In this document: piece by piece, positions 35,893 to 44,489 of the stretch | Numbering within the stretch: the stretch's first letter is position 1 | Layout of the letters: each line of letters opens with the position of its first letter | NCBI GenBank assembly: GCA_022651385.1 | Contig: JALCQR010000004.1 | Location: 147,554-211,553 of the forward strand | From: Clostridia bacterium | Lineage (GTDB): Bacteria; Bacillota; Clostridia; Lachnospirales; Anaerotignaceae | Direction: 5' to 3' | Length of the DNA stretch: 64,000 nucleotides | Notes under the pieces: model-generated | Told to the model about the DNA's origin: nothing | Seen by the model: the letters and a program-made list of their open reading frames with translations, nothing else | Databases searched by the model: none | Made by a program: the position numbers and the translations under genes

Positions 35893-37170
35893 ATGGATAA
35901 AAAATATTCTGCTTTAAAGCTCAATATATTTGATAAGTTTAAATGCAAAGGCGGTACGTGTGTACAGACTTGCTGCAGCGGCTGGAGAATAGATATTAAC
36001 TTAAACGAGTATGAAAAAATTGCTGAAAGAAACAGGTTTGGAAAAAGTTTAGACAGTTTTTTTACGGATTTTGAGATTGCAGGTAAAAAGAAAAAAATTA
36101 TTGCACTTAATAAAGACGGAAGCTGTCCGTTTTTAGACAATAATAAACTTTGTGCGCTACAGTTAAAATGCGGAGAGGAATTTCTGCCTAAAACATGTAG
36201 AATTTTTCCGAGAATAACTTTAATGTGCGGCGATGTGTTTGAAAAAACGCTTTCTACAGGATGTGAGGAAGTTGTGCGCCTTCTTTTAGATGAAAAAGAC
36301 GGGCTTGCTCTGGAGGAAGAAAAGAGTATTTCACGCGGTAAAGTTTTTAAATACATTAATGGTTTGGCATTTAATATAAATGAAAACGCTATAAAGGATA
36401 GGCCGGCGCTTTCTTGTTGGTTTGATATACAGTTCTTAGGATTAAGTATTTTAATGGACAGAAGCTACACTATTGAGCAGAGAATGCTTTTGCTTGGAAT
36501 GGCTATGATACACATTGACGAGTTTGAGAAAAAAGGCAGAACTATTGAAATACCGACTTATATAAATGCGTTTTTGGAAAACGTATGCGGCGGCAAACTA
36601 AAAGAGCAGCTTTCGGGTTTTACTAAAAATGAGGATTTAAAAGTTAAAACGGTTATTTCTCAGGCAGCCATATTATTTTATTACGGAGAAAGAGAATCAG
36701 ATATTTTCGATTACATTGAAAAAAAGCTTGAGATTGAAAAAGTCAACATAAGCAATGTAAATAAAGGAACAGGAGAAAACGAAAAGGTTTATTGCAGTTT
36801 TTCTATTAATCCGGAATACAATAAAGAAACATACAATAAGTGCGAAGAGTTTTACAAAAATTTTATTAAAGATAAAGAATACTTCTTTGAGAATTTTATG
36901 GTGGCAAATTATTTGTTTTTATATATACCGTTTAAGAACAGAAAATTATCAATATTTGATAACTATAGAATGTTTGCAGCTCTTTTTACTACATTTAAGT
37001 TTTGCATTGCCACATATATGGATAATACCAAAACAACAGATGACCTTATTTATTTAACTGTTGCAGTATCAAGAACATTAGTACACAACAACAGACTAAC
37101 GGAAAGAGCAAACGAAATTTTAAATGCGGCAGATGTCAAAACATTGGCACAATTAGCAATACTGCTATAA
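35893..37170 (+). CDS. fliB: Flagellin lysine-N-methylase FliB
   Basis: 425-aa protein of the FliB family, which methylates lysines on flagellin. The cysteine-rich N-terminus is diagnostic: Cys18, Cys23, Cys27 and Cys28 in CKGGTCVQTCCSGW, then CPFLDNNKLC (~75-84) and PKTCRIFPR (~100). It lies directly downstream of the flagellin terminator with its own TAGGAG ribosome site. The partner flagellin gene is next to it. Confidence 0.9.
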   Translation: MDKKYSALKLNIFDKFKCKGGTCVQTCCSGWRIDINLNEYEKIAERNRFGKSLDSFFTDFEIAGKKKKIIALNKDGSCPFLDNNKLCALQLKCGEEFLPKTCRIFPRITLMCGDVFEKTLSTGCEEVVRLLLDEKDGLALEEEKSISRGKVFKYINGLAFNINENAIKDRPALSCWFDIQFLGLSILMDRSYTIEQRMLLLGMAMIHIDEFEKKGRTIEIPTYINAFLENVCGGKLKEQLSGFTKNEDLKVKTVISQAAILFYYGERESDIFDYIEKKLEIEKVNISNVNKGTGENEKVYCSFSINPEYNKETYNKCEEFYKNFIKDKEYFFENFMVANYLFLYIPFKNRKLSIFDNYRMFAALFTTFKFCIATYMDNTKTTDDLIYLTVAVSRTLVHNNRLTERANEILNAADVKTLAQLAILL

Positions 37171-37209
37171 AAAAATGGGTATTTGTAAACTTTACATATA
37201 CCCGTTTTT
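37171..37209. terminator. Bidirectional terminator between fliB and csrA
   Basis: A long stem with GGGTAT-TTGTAA pairing to TTACA-ATACCC, flanked by A-run and T-run, ends both convergent genes. Confidence 0.85.
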
Positions 37210-37216
37210 GCTGTTT

Positions 37217-37441
37217 TTATTTTTTGAATATATCTTTTAAAAGGGCAATAGCATTGCTCGATGATTTAAGTGCTTCTTCATTGCTTATTTCAGCAAATTT
37301 TAACTCTTCACGTATAATTTTAATGTCTTTTGGGGCATCAATTGAAATTTTAACTTTATCTGATGATATATCCTGAATCGTGATTTTTATTTCATCGCCT
37401 ATAAATATGGACTGACCAATTTTTCTTTGAAGTATTAACAT
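37217..37441 (-). CDS. csrA: Translational regulator CsrA
   Basis: 74-aa RNA-binding dimer that blocks flagellin translation. The family pattern is clear: MLILQRKIGQSIFIGDEIKI, KVKISIDAPKDIKIIREEL. The RNA-contact segment reads IIRE instead of the common VHRE. The Shine-Dalgarno AAGGAGG lies inside the last codons of fliW and the ATG begins one base after the fliW stop, so FliW and CsrA are made together. Confidence 0.95.
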   Translation of the reverse strand: MLILQRKIGQSIFIGDEIKITIQDISSDKVKISIDAPKDIKIIREELKFAEISNEEALKSSSNAIALLKDIFKK

Positions 37442-37442
37442 T

Positions 37443-37886
37443 TTAGGCCTCCTTATTTATAAACTTTGAAAATGGATACTTAAACGGATAAGAGCTGTCT
37501 TCCAGTATAATTTGCTTTGCAAGCCTCGTATCTTGATTAACAATTATTGGGCACTTAAGGTTGGCTGTGCATTTCAAAACAGTATCGTTTACTACACAAA
37601 TATTATAAACCAATACATTGCTCGCATTAGATATTTCAAGCTGTCTGCAGTCATCGTCAGGCACATCAACGTTATAGTCTTTAATGAAATAATATGGATT
37701 AATCACTACAAAGGCTATATTTTTTTCATCTAAGCTCTGAAGGCATAAAAGGGAACTATTTTCATTATCGAATCTAATTAATAAATACTTTTTATAATTG
37801 TCAAATCCAAAAAGCCCGTCTTTGAAGAATATAACCTCATCATCCGTATATTGGATATTTGAAAAATATTTAGTTTCAATTTCCAT
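37443..37886 (-). CDS. fliW: CsrA antagonist FliW
   Basis: 147-aa protein that binds both flagellin and CsrA. When flagellin is low, FliW releases flagellin and sequesters CsrA. Typical segments are FSNIQYTDDEVIFFKDGLFGFDNYKKYLLI and AFVVINPYYFIKDYNVDVPDDD. Translationally coupled to csrA. It is the penultimate gene of the flgM operon. Confidence 0.95.
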   Translation of the reverse strand: MEIETKYFSNIQYTDDEVIFFKDGLFGFDNYKKYLLIRFDNENSSLLCLQSLDEKNIAFVVINPYYFIKDYNVDVPDDDCRQLEISNASNVLVYNICVVNDTVLKCTANLKCPIIVNQDTRLAKQIILEDSSYPFKYPFSKFINKEA

Positions 37887-37909
37887 TCATTGAACACCTC
37901 ATTTAATTT

Positions 37910-38518
37910 TTAAGCCATAGTATCTATATTTGACTCATATCCCGGTTCGGAACTTGGCGGAATATAAATAGGATTGCCTAAGTACTCAATTACAATATCA
38001 GGCTCCTGAGTGATTGAGATTTCTATATTTCCCGGTATAAACTCAAAATTACCGTTTTGTACTTTCCAATCAAAATTAAGCTTCTCCAGCTCATATTTTA
38101 TATTCAATTCCGGCTTGGACCAGTTAAGCTCAGGCTCTGAGGTTGGAATAAATTTAATATTAACATTTGTGTTTACATCCATTTGAGATGCGGCAATTTC
38201 TCCTATTACATCCTGACCAATTTTGGCATTTAAAAATAACTGGCCGTCCTTGGCATAAGCGGCGGTTGCCTCATAGGCTGCAAGCTTACCTTTTTCAGCT
38301 GCATTTTTAATACTTGTTCTTGCAGTTGGGTTAACAGAATTAAAACATTCAAATGAGTCTATGTCAAGCTTTATAGGATCACTTTTTATTTTCAATCCAC
38401 CGTTATTATCCTTCGATATTTGTAGCTTAGTGTTTTCGCTTCTATACTCAAGTTTTGCATTGTTTATTTTCATCTCAAACTGTATTGGTGTAGTTGTTAT
38501 TTGCAGTAATTGCTCCAA
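37910..38518 (-). CDS. DUF6470 (YviE-type) flagellar operon protein
   Basis: 203-aa protein found between flgL and fliW in Firmicutes. Function is unknown. The sequence has ITTTPIQFEMKINNAKLEY near the start and a C-terminal half of repeating beta-strand-like segments (SEPELNWSKPELNIKYELEKLNFDWKV). The start is placed at a TTG (38518) seven bases after GGAAGGAGG. A longer reading has no ribosome site. Confidence 0.82.
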   Translation of the reverse strand: MEQLLQITTTPIQFEMKINNAKLEYRSENTKLQISKDNNGGLKIKSDPIKLDIDSFECFNSVNPTARTSIKNAAEKGKLAAYEATAAYAKDGQLFLNAKIGQDVIGEIAASQMDVNTNVNIKFIPTSEPELNWSKPELNIKYELEKLNFDWKVQNGNFEFIPGNIEISITQEPDIVIEYLGNPIYIPPSSEPGYESNIDTMA

Positions 38519-38557
38519 CTGAGGTCCTCCTTCCAGCCATAAGTACAATAAATACTT

Positions 38558-39559
38558 TTAATTCATAAAATCAATCAATGACGGGGTGATTATGCTTGTA
38601 CCGACTTTAAGCGCTGCATTATATGCAAACTGCGCCCATGCAAAATTTGTAATTGCTTCTGCAGTATCTACATTTTCTACTGAATCTATTTTATTATTTA
38701 ACGTAAGTTTATTATCCTCAAGTCTGCTTTGGGTTTTTTCCAAAAACTTACTTTGAGTTCCCAAACCGGTTAAAACATCCAAAAGTTGATTTTTAGAAGA
38801 ATCAAACTGCTTTGTTAAGCCTTGCATTTTACTTTCATCAATGGTTGGCTTTTCAAGTTCATCTGCAATATTGCCTAAAAGATTAACTAAGTTTTTATCA
38901 ACACCGTCATCATTAGTTCCGTAACCAAGTACATTAAGAGCTGAAAATGCTGTGTTTAATGTACTGTTATTAACAAGATTACCGGAACCATCATAGCTTA
39001 AACCAAAGCCAAGATCCACATTTATTTTAGCATCTGCAGCTTTTTGAAGATTAGCCTGCACAGCTGCATCGGTGCTGCTGACATCCTGACTGCAATACAA
39101 AAGCTTATTGTCGTCTGAAAGCTCATATGACGCAGTTGACGTATTTTGACCGCCTAATATAAACGTGTCACCGATTTTTGCATTTGCGCTAAGTACAAGA
39201 GACTCCTGCATGCTTCTGAGGCTTGTGGCAATTGATTTACGAGCCTCAATGCTTGTTGAACCATTTATACCTTTAGTTATGAGGCCGCTTGCCTCTTGCA
39301 CTGTGGTATTCATTTCCAGGACGCTGCTCTCAACAGCCTGAAAACGAGACTCGGCTGTTTTGGTATTATCTATGTAATCTGTATTATCAAGATATTGTGT
39401 CCTTAAAGTGAAAGCCGTTGACGCAGATCCGGGATCATCAGATGCCTTATTAAAATTTCTGCCTGTCAATACTTTTTCACGTGCACTGGTAAGATTATTG
39501 TTTGCCTTGGACAGGTTTGACTGATAATTTTTTATGACCTGATTTGTTGTAATTCTCAT
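38558..39559 (-). CDS. flgL: Hook-filament junction protein FlgL
   Basis: 333-aa flagellin-like junction protein (HAP3). N-terminus MRITTNQVIKNYQSNLSKANNNLTSAREKVLTGRNFNKASDDPGSAS, C-terminus AITNFAWAQFAYNAALKVGTSIITPSLIDFM, both typical. It is between flgK and DUF6470, the standard order. Confidence 0.95.
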   Translation of the reverse strand: MRITTNQVIKNYQSNLSKANNNLTSAREKVLTGRNFNKASDDPGSASTAFTLRTQYLDNTDYIDNTKTAESRFQAVESSVLEMNTTVQEASGLITKGINGSTSIEARKSIATSLRSMQESLVLSANAKIGDTFILGGQNTSTASYELSDDNKLLYCSQDVSSTDAAVQANLQKAADAKINVDLGFGLSYDGSGNLVNNSTLNTAFSALNVLGYGTNDDGVDKNLVNLLGNIADELEKPTIDESKMQGLTKQFDSSKNQLLDVLTGLGTQSKFLEKTQSRLEDNKLTLNNKIDSVENVDTAEAITNFAWAQFAYNAALKVGTSIITPSLIDFMN

Positions 39560-39580
39560 TGTAAACTCAACTCCTATTTA

Positions 39581-41158
39581 TTATCGTCCTACAACTCCCA
39601 TTTTATTTATTAGCGTATCCATTGCCTCATCCAATGTTGTCATAAGTCTTGCGGCTGCAGAATAGGATTTTTGGTATTTCATTAAATTTACACATTCATC
39701 ATCCAAAGATACTCCGGAGATGCTATCTTTTTTATCAGAAATATTACTAGCTACCGCTACATGGCTTTGCAAAGTTTGTTTTGTAGACTTTGCGTCAATG
39801 CCAAGAGTTGTATTTAATGTAGAATAAAATTCAGTAAAAGATCCTGTAAATACAGTTTTATCATTAGACGGATTAGAGTCAGGGGAATAAACAAAGCTTT
39901 GGTCATCCTTAAGTGCGTTAATCATTTTCATTATTACATCGTTTGCTCCTGATGAATCCGGATCGGTCGAAGTAGTAGTTGTTAAGCCGTAATCATCTTT
40001 GGACCATCCGGATGCTAAAGTGATATTTGCAGCAGTAATAGTAGTACTGCCGTCCGACGTGCTGAATAAATTATGAAGATCCGCATCTGGCGTACCGGCC
40101 GGAAGAGTAGAATTATTAAGGTCATTAAAAGTTTTTGCAAATTTTGATGCCAAAAGATCAAGCATTTTTTCATAATAGCCTATACCACGTGTAGAATTAT
40201 CGTCACTGTCGAACACACCTGAACAATTAAGCATTTCTAATGAACCCTTTATAGAACCTGATGAAAGCTCATCATATATATCTGTTCCTATATCGTTTCC
40301 GGATAAATCCTTGATAGGGTCACCGTTGCTGTCAACTACATTAAGCTTGGTTGTACCATCCGGAATTTTAAATGTATTATGATCGTTGCCGTTTACAAGA
40401 TTTATAGTGTTGTTATTGCCTACGAGATCTATTTTCAGGTTATCCACCGATAACGAATCGGATATTTTTTCAGGAATATACTGGACGTCAATCTTAACAT
40501 AACTTGACAGATTATCAATTAACATGTTACGCTGATCCATAAGCTCAAGGGCGTCGTCACCGTTTATTTGTCCGCTTTTTATTGTTTTGTTAAGCTCTGT
40601 TATATTTTCAAGTATTTCATTTATATCTGGTACATCAACTTTAGTAAGATTATTTTCCAAGTCATTTCTTGTTGTTTTAAGCGAATTAGCATACTGGTTA
40701 AAAAACTTTGTAAGAGATTCAGCAGAGGATTTAACCGAGCTTGCATATTTGCCGCTGTCAACGCTTCCGGATAACTTCTGCAACATACTTGAAAGATCAC
40801 TTAACTGAGTTTGAATACCGTCAGTCTTACTTTCGTCCAATGCAGATTCAAGCTCCTGCAAGGTAGAATACATTTCATCAGCATTTCCAACATCTGCTGC
40901 TTCATTTCTGAATCTTATATCCAAATAAGGATCCCTAATTTGCGATATGTCTGTGACAAGAGTTCCGTAACCGATGGTTGCTTCACTTGCAGAATAACGG
41001 TCGCAATTTGATAAATTGAGGCTTATTTGATCCAAAACCTGACGTGTATAACCGTCTGTATTAATATTTGATATGTTTTGTCCGGTTATATTAAGCCCTT
41101 GCTGGCTTGCTCTTAGCCCTAATTGAGCGGCTGTGAATCCGGCAAAAGTTGAACTCAT
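39581..41158 (-). CDS. flgK: Hook-filament junction protein FlgK
   Basis: 525-aa HAP1. The N-terminal signature reads FTAAQLGLRASQQGLNITGQNISNINTDGYTRQ and the C-terminal SGVSLDDECVNLMKYQKSYSAAARLMTTLDEAMDTLINKMGVVGR. Central region is rich in Asp, Asn and Ser. AAAGGAGG precedes the ATG. Confidence 0.96.
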   Translation of the reverse strand: MSSTFAGFTAAQLGLRASQQGLNITGQNISNINTDGYTRQVLDQISLNLSNCDRYSASEATIGYGTLVTDISQIRDPYLDIRFRNEAADVGNADEMYSTLQELESALDESKTDGIQTQLSDLSSMLQKLSGSVDSGKYASSVKSSAESLTKFFNQYANSLKTTRNDLENNLTKVDVPDINEILENITELNKTIKSGQINGDDALELMDQRNMLIDNLSSYVKIDVQYIPEKISDSLSVDNLKIDLVGNNNTINLVNGNDHNTFKIPDGTTKLNVVDSNGDPIKDLSGNDIGTDIYDELSSGSIKGSLEMLNCSGVFDSDDNSTRGIGYYEKMLDLLASKFAKTFNDLNNSTLPAGTPDADLHNLFSTSDGSTTITAANITLASGWSKDDYGLTTTTSTDPDSSGANDVIMKMINALKDDQSFVYSPDSNPSNDKTVFTGSFTEFYSTLNTTLGIDAKSTKQTLQSHVAVASNISDKKDSISGVSLDDECVNLMKYQKSYSAAARLMTTLDEAMDTLINKMGVVGR

Positions 41159-41191
41159 TACGTTTTCCTCCTTTACAGTTAAGTTATAAAA

Positions 41192-41647
41192 TCAAACTAA
41201 TTTACCTGATAAACCATTATTTAAAGGTACAGCAATATTTTCATCTTTTGGAATACCGTTGAGCTTTTTAATGGCAATATCTATAGAGTGAAGGTTTACT
41301 TCAATAGCTGTTTTAACAGTTGAATTTATTGAATTAAAATCATCCGTTGCTTTTTTTAAGTTGTTGAATAATTTTTGAGCCTCGTTTTTTTCGTCGCCAT
41401 CTAAGGTTGATATAATTTGTCTGAATGTAAGGCCATCGTATCCCAATGAATTTAAAAGCTTCTCACGTTTTTTATCCAAACCTCTAAGCTTCATTACCTG
41501 AACTTGCTCATCTTTTATACAGACATTCAGCTTTTCCAGATTATTTCGTGTTACCGCATTAAGTTTGTCTTTCTCAATAGTAATAAGGCTTTTAATTATT
41601 TCAATAAGATTAACAACAAGTTTATTAAAATCTGTTATGCTATTCAT
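41192..41647 (-). CDS. flgN: Flagellar chaperone FlgN
   Basis: 151-aa helical chaperone for FlgK and FlgL. It has the FlgN pattern of long amphipathic helices with KLNVCIKDEQVQVMKLRGLDKKREKLLNSLG and a C-terminal KTAIEVNLHSIDIAIKKLNG. An in-frame ATG three codons earlier overlaps the AAAGG ribosome site, so the later ATG is chosen. Located between flgM and flgK. Confidence 0.88.
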   Translation of the reverse strand: MNSITDFNKLVVNLIEIIKSLITIEKDKLNAVTRNNLEKLNVCIKDEQVQVMKLRGLDKKREKLLNSLGYDGLTFRQIISTLDGDEKNEAQKLFNNLKKATDDFNSINSTVKTAIEVNLHSIDIAIKKLNGIPKDENIAVPLNNGLSGKLV

Positions 41648-41668
41648 AATGTTCATCCTTTCAAACTA

Positions 41669-41974
41669 TTAATTTAGCATAAATTTTTTGACAATTTCAT
41701 CTGTATCTATTTTATATGTTCCTTCCTCGATCTGGCTCTTAAGGCTTTCAAGTGTCTTTTCGTTCACAGGTGTATTAACCTCATCACGGATTTTATTTGT
41801 GATGCTTTTTGCAAAATCATCTGAGTCTGTATGCCCGGCTTTTGAGCTTATTATTATTTCGTCACAATTAGAGCTTTTTGCTTTAAAAGTGTTATCAAAA
41901 GCACGTGTTGAGGTTTTCATTTGAGCTTTGACAGAAGACTGAATATTAAAAAAATTATTATCCGGTATCTTCAT
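41669..41974 (-). CDS. flgM: Anti-sigma-28 factor FlgM
   Basis: 101-aa inhibitor of SigD, exported once the hook is complete in the classical model. The C-terminal half with AGHTDSDDFAKSITNKIRDEVNTP and ETLESLKSQIEEGTYKIDTDEIVKKFML fits the family (IRxGxYxIDxxxIAxkml). The start at 41974 is seven bases after GGAGGAG. A longer start would use that site as codons. It heads the flgM-flgN-flgK-flgL-DUF6470-fliW-csrA operon. Confidence 0.9.
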   Translation of the reverse strand: MKIPDNNFFNIQSSVKAQMKTSTRAFDNTFKAKSSNCDEIIISSKAGHTDSDDFAKSITNKIRDEVNTPVNEKTLESLKSQIEEGTYKIDTDEIVKKFMLN

Positions 41975-42019
41975 AAAATTCTCCTCCATAATTTTTGGGA
42001 ACAGTTATATATACCATAT

Positions 42020-42046
42020 ATATCGGCAGGTTTTACTATAATATAA
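42020..42046 (-). promoter_or_regulatory. Sigma-28-like promoter of the flgM operon
   Basis: GCCGATAT, read on the minus strand at 42027-42020, equals seven of eight bases of the sigma-28 -10. The expected -35 position 15 bases upstream reads TTAT, as at flagellin. The -10 is ~46 bases before the flgM ATG. Confidence 0.6.
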
Positions 42047-42097
42047 TATTTGGCATATGTATTGAATGATTTTCAAAAAAATGAACTGTTAAAAAGA

Positions 42098-43138
42098 TTA
42101 AATCTCGGACAAATGTTTTTGTATAACGGAAGCTATATTTTCACAGGAAGCCTGTACATTTACAGCGCCTATATTATAAGCAACCATAGGCATGCCATAA
42201 ACAACGCATGATTCCTTGTCCTGACCTATTGTGTAAGCACCTTGTTTTCTCATCTTTAAAAGACCGTCAGCACCGTCTTTTCCCATGCCGGTTAAAATAA
42301 CGCCAATGGCATTTTTCCCTGCCACCTCGGCGACTGAAGTAAACAAAACATCAACAGACGGTCTGTGTCCGCTTACTTTGTCTGCCTTATAACATTTAAC
42401 AACATAATTTGTTCCGAGTTTGGAAAGGGCCATCTGAAAGTCTCCGGGAGCTATCAGGGCAAGACCTTTTCTTACTACGTCTCCGTCTTCAGCTTCTTTA
42501 ACGTCTATTTCGCATATGCGGTTTAATCTTTCAGCATACATTCTTGTAAACACCGGCGGCATGTGCTGAACAATAACTATTCCGGGAATATCTTTAGGCA
42601 AATCTCTAAGAACGGTAAGTGTGGCTTCCGTTCCGCCGGTAGAGGCTCCGATTGCAATTATAGTGTTATTTGCTGAAAACGAAGTTTTTGTTATTTGCTG
42701 AAAATTATGCTTTTTAGGCAAAGCAGTATTTTTTATTGTATGCAATTGAGCATTGCTTGCTATTTTGATTTTTGACACAAGCTCTGCCAAAAAAATTGAA
42801 AGATTGCCGGGACGTGATATATCAGGCTTTTTAACAAAGTCAACAGCACCGGCAGATAATGCATCAAAAACATTTATATTAACCGATGAAACAAGCACAA
42901 CCGGAACGGAATATATAGGCAAAAGCTGTTTTAAAAACTCTATACCATTTAATTTTGGCATTTCAACGTCTAAAGTTACAACATCCGGTTTTAGCAGCGG
43001 TATTTTTTCCTTGGCGTCAAAAGCGTTTACCGCATATCCTATTACTTCCAGACCTTCATGCTTTGAAAGCTTATCAACAAGAAGTGTTCTGAAGAACATG
43101 GAATCGTCGACAATTAATACTTTGATTTTTTTTATCAT
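42098..43138 (-). CDS. cheB: Chemoreceptor methylesterase CheB
   Basis: 346-aa response regulator with an esterase domain. Receiver: Asp11-Asp12 and phosphoacceptor Asp57 in VVTLDVEMPKLNG. The esterase domain (~155-345) has catalytic Ser in AIGASTGGTEA, His in IVQHMPPVFT and Asp in LTGMGKDGADGL. The start is the ATG eight bases after GGAGAGG. A longer frame of 12 residues has no site. Last gene of cheA-cheW-cheR-cheB. Confidence 0.95.
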   Translation of the reverse strand: MIKKIKVLIVDDSMFFRTLLVDKLSKHEGLEVIGYAVNAFDAKEKIPLLKPDVVTLDVEMPKLNGIEFLKQLLPIYSVPVVLVSSVNINVFDALSAGAVDFVKKPDISRPGNLSIFLAELVSKIKIASNAQLHTIKNTALPKKHNFQQITKTSFSANNTIIAIGASTGGTEATLTVLRDLPKDIPGIVIVQHMPPVFTRMYAERLNRICEIDVKEAEDGDVVRKGLALIAPGDFQMALSKLGTNYVVKCYKADKVSGHRPSVDVLFTSVAEVAGKNAIGVILTGMGKDGADGLLKMRKQGAYTIGQDKESCVVYGMPMVAYNIGAVNVQASCENIASVIQKHLSEI

Positions 43139-43176
43139 TAAAGCTACCTCTCCATTAATTAGTTTTGTAATCAATT

Positions 43177-43995
43177 TTATATTTTTCTGTATGTTGCTGG
43201 CATTATGTATTTGTATTTTGATACACTCCTGTTAATGGTTTCGGAATGGCCTATAAGCAAATAGCCACCAGTGTTTGTAGCGTCGTAAAATTTCTGAACA
43301 AGGTTTTCTTTTGTTTCTTGATTAAAATAAATCATTACATTTCGGCAAAATATTATATCAAAAGGCACTCTAAATATAATAGGATCCATTAAGTTAAAAA
43401 TTTTATAAGAAACACTTGATTTTAGCTCATTTGATACCTGATATTCATCTTTTCCAGGTGATTTTATAAAGTATCTTCTAAGCCAGCTTTCAGGTACATC
43501 TTTTAAAGAGTCTTTTAAATATATGCCAAGCTTAGCCTGTGAGAGGGCATTTTGAGATATATCCGTAGCCAAAATCTTAATGTCCCACAAAGGATACTGG
43601 GTTTTGAAAAATTCTTTTAAAATTATAGATATTGTATATGGCTCCTGACCGGTTGAACATCCGGCGCTCCAAATGTTTAAGACCCTATTTTTTTTCTCTT
43701 TTACCATTTGAGGCAGTATAGTATTTTTAAGAAAGTCAAAATGTGACGTTTCCCTCATGAAAAAAGTATAATTTGTTGTCAACTTATTAAGCATAATCTC
43801 AATATCTTTTGGGTCTGATTTCCTTAGTATATGGTTAACATATTCGTTAAAGTTTTTAAAGCCCATTGACTGTAATGTAGAGTTGAGGCGGGCCTCAATA
43901 AGCTGCTTTTTTTTGGTAAGGTTTATACCGTAGTTTTTTTGTATGAATGTGGTTAAACGGATAAAATCGCTTTCTTCCAATAAGTTCATATTCAT
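43177..43995 (-). CDS. cheR: Chemoreceptor methyltransferase CheR
   Basis: 272-aa S-adenosylmethionine-dependent methyltransferase acting on receptor glutamates. The N-terminal helical domain precedes the SAM motif LNIWSAGCSTGQEPYTISIIL, then DPIIFRVPFDIIFCRNVMIYF. AAGGGTG lies six bases before the ATG at 43995; a GTG nine bases earlier overlaps it. It lies 11 bases downstream of cheW. Confidence 0.95.
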   Translation of the reverse strand: MNMNLLEESDFIRLTTFIQKNYGINLTKKKQLIEARLNSTLQSMGFKNFNEYVNHILRKSDPKDIEIMLNKLTTNYTFFMRETSHFDFLKNTILPQMVKEKKNRVLNIWSAGCSTGQEPYTISIILKEFFKTQYPLWDIKILATDISQNALSQAKLGIYLKDSLKDVPESWLRRYFIKSPGKDEYQVSNELKSSVSYKIFNLMDPIIFRVPFDIIFCRNVMIYFNQETKENLVQKFYDATNTGGYLLIGHSETINRSVSKYKYIMPATYRKI

Positions 43996-44006
43996 ATTTA
44001 TCACCC

Positions 44007-44477
44007 TTATTTTTGATTTACAAGAAGCTCGCAGTTAAGGCAGAACATAACAGTACCGTCTGGAAGATTTGTCATTCCGCTTATAAATTCATGATTTTTT
44101 GCAGGCGGTGCTGAAATTTTGTTTTCAATATTAATTACCTGAGAAACGGCGTCAACAAGTATTCCTATTGATATATCGTTGACATTAAGAATAATTATAC
44201 ACGTTCCGCGGGTTTTCTCGCTGCATTCTTTGCTAATACGCTGTTTCATATCTATTATAGGTACTATTTGACCTCTTAAATTTATTATTCCCTTAACATA
44301 GTCAGGAACTCTTGGTAGCTTAGTTATATTATGGTTTGTTATTATCTCAACAACGTTTTCGATTGGTATACCGTAAACGAGATTGTTGGACATAAAAGTT
44401 AAATATTTTTGCATTTCTATATTTTGAGAATCTGTTTCTATATTTTCATTTTCTGTTTCAAATGATTCATCTGGCAT
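44007..44477 (-). CDS. cheW: Chemotaxis coupling protein CheW
   Basis: 156-aa adaptor linking receptors to CheA. Signature ENVVEIITNHNITKLPRVPDYVKGIINLRGQIVPIIDMKQR is intact, as is GILVDAVSQVINI. The N-terminal ~25 residues are acidic and extra. AAGGAGGG precedes the ATG. Confidence 0.96.
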   Translation of the reverse strand: MPDESFETENENIETDSQNIEMQKYLTFMSNNLVYGIPIENVVEIITNHNITKLPRVPDYVKGIINLRGQIVPIIDMKQRISKECSEKTRGTCIIILNVNDISIGILVDAVSQVINIENKISAPPAKNHEFISGMTNLPDGTVMFCLNCELLVNQK

Positions 44478-44489
44478 ATTTATCCCTCC

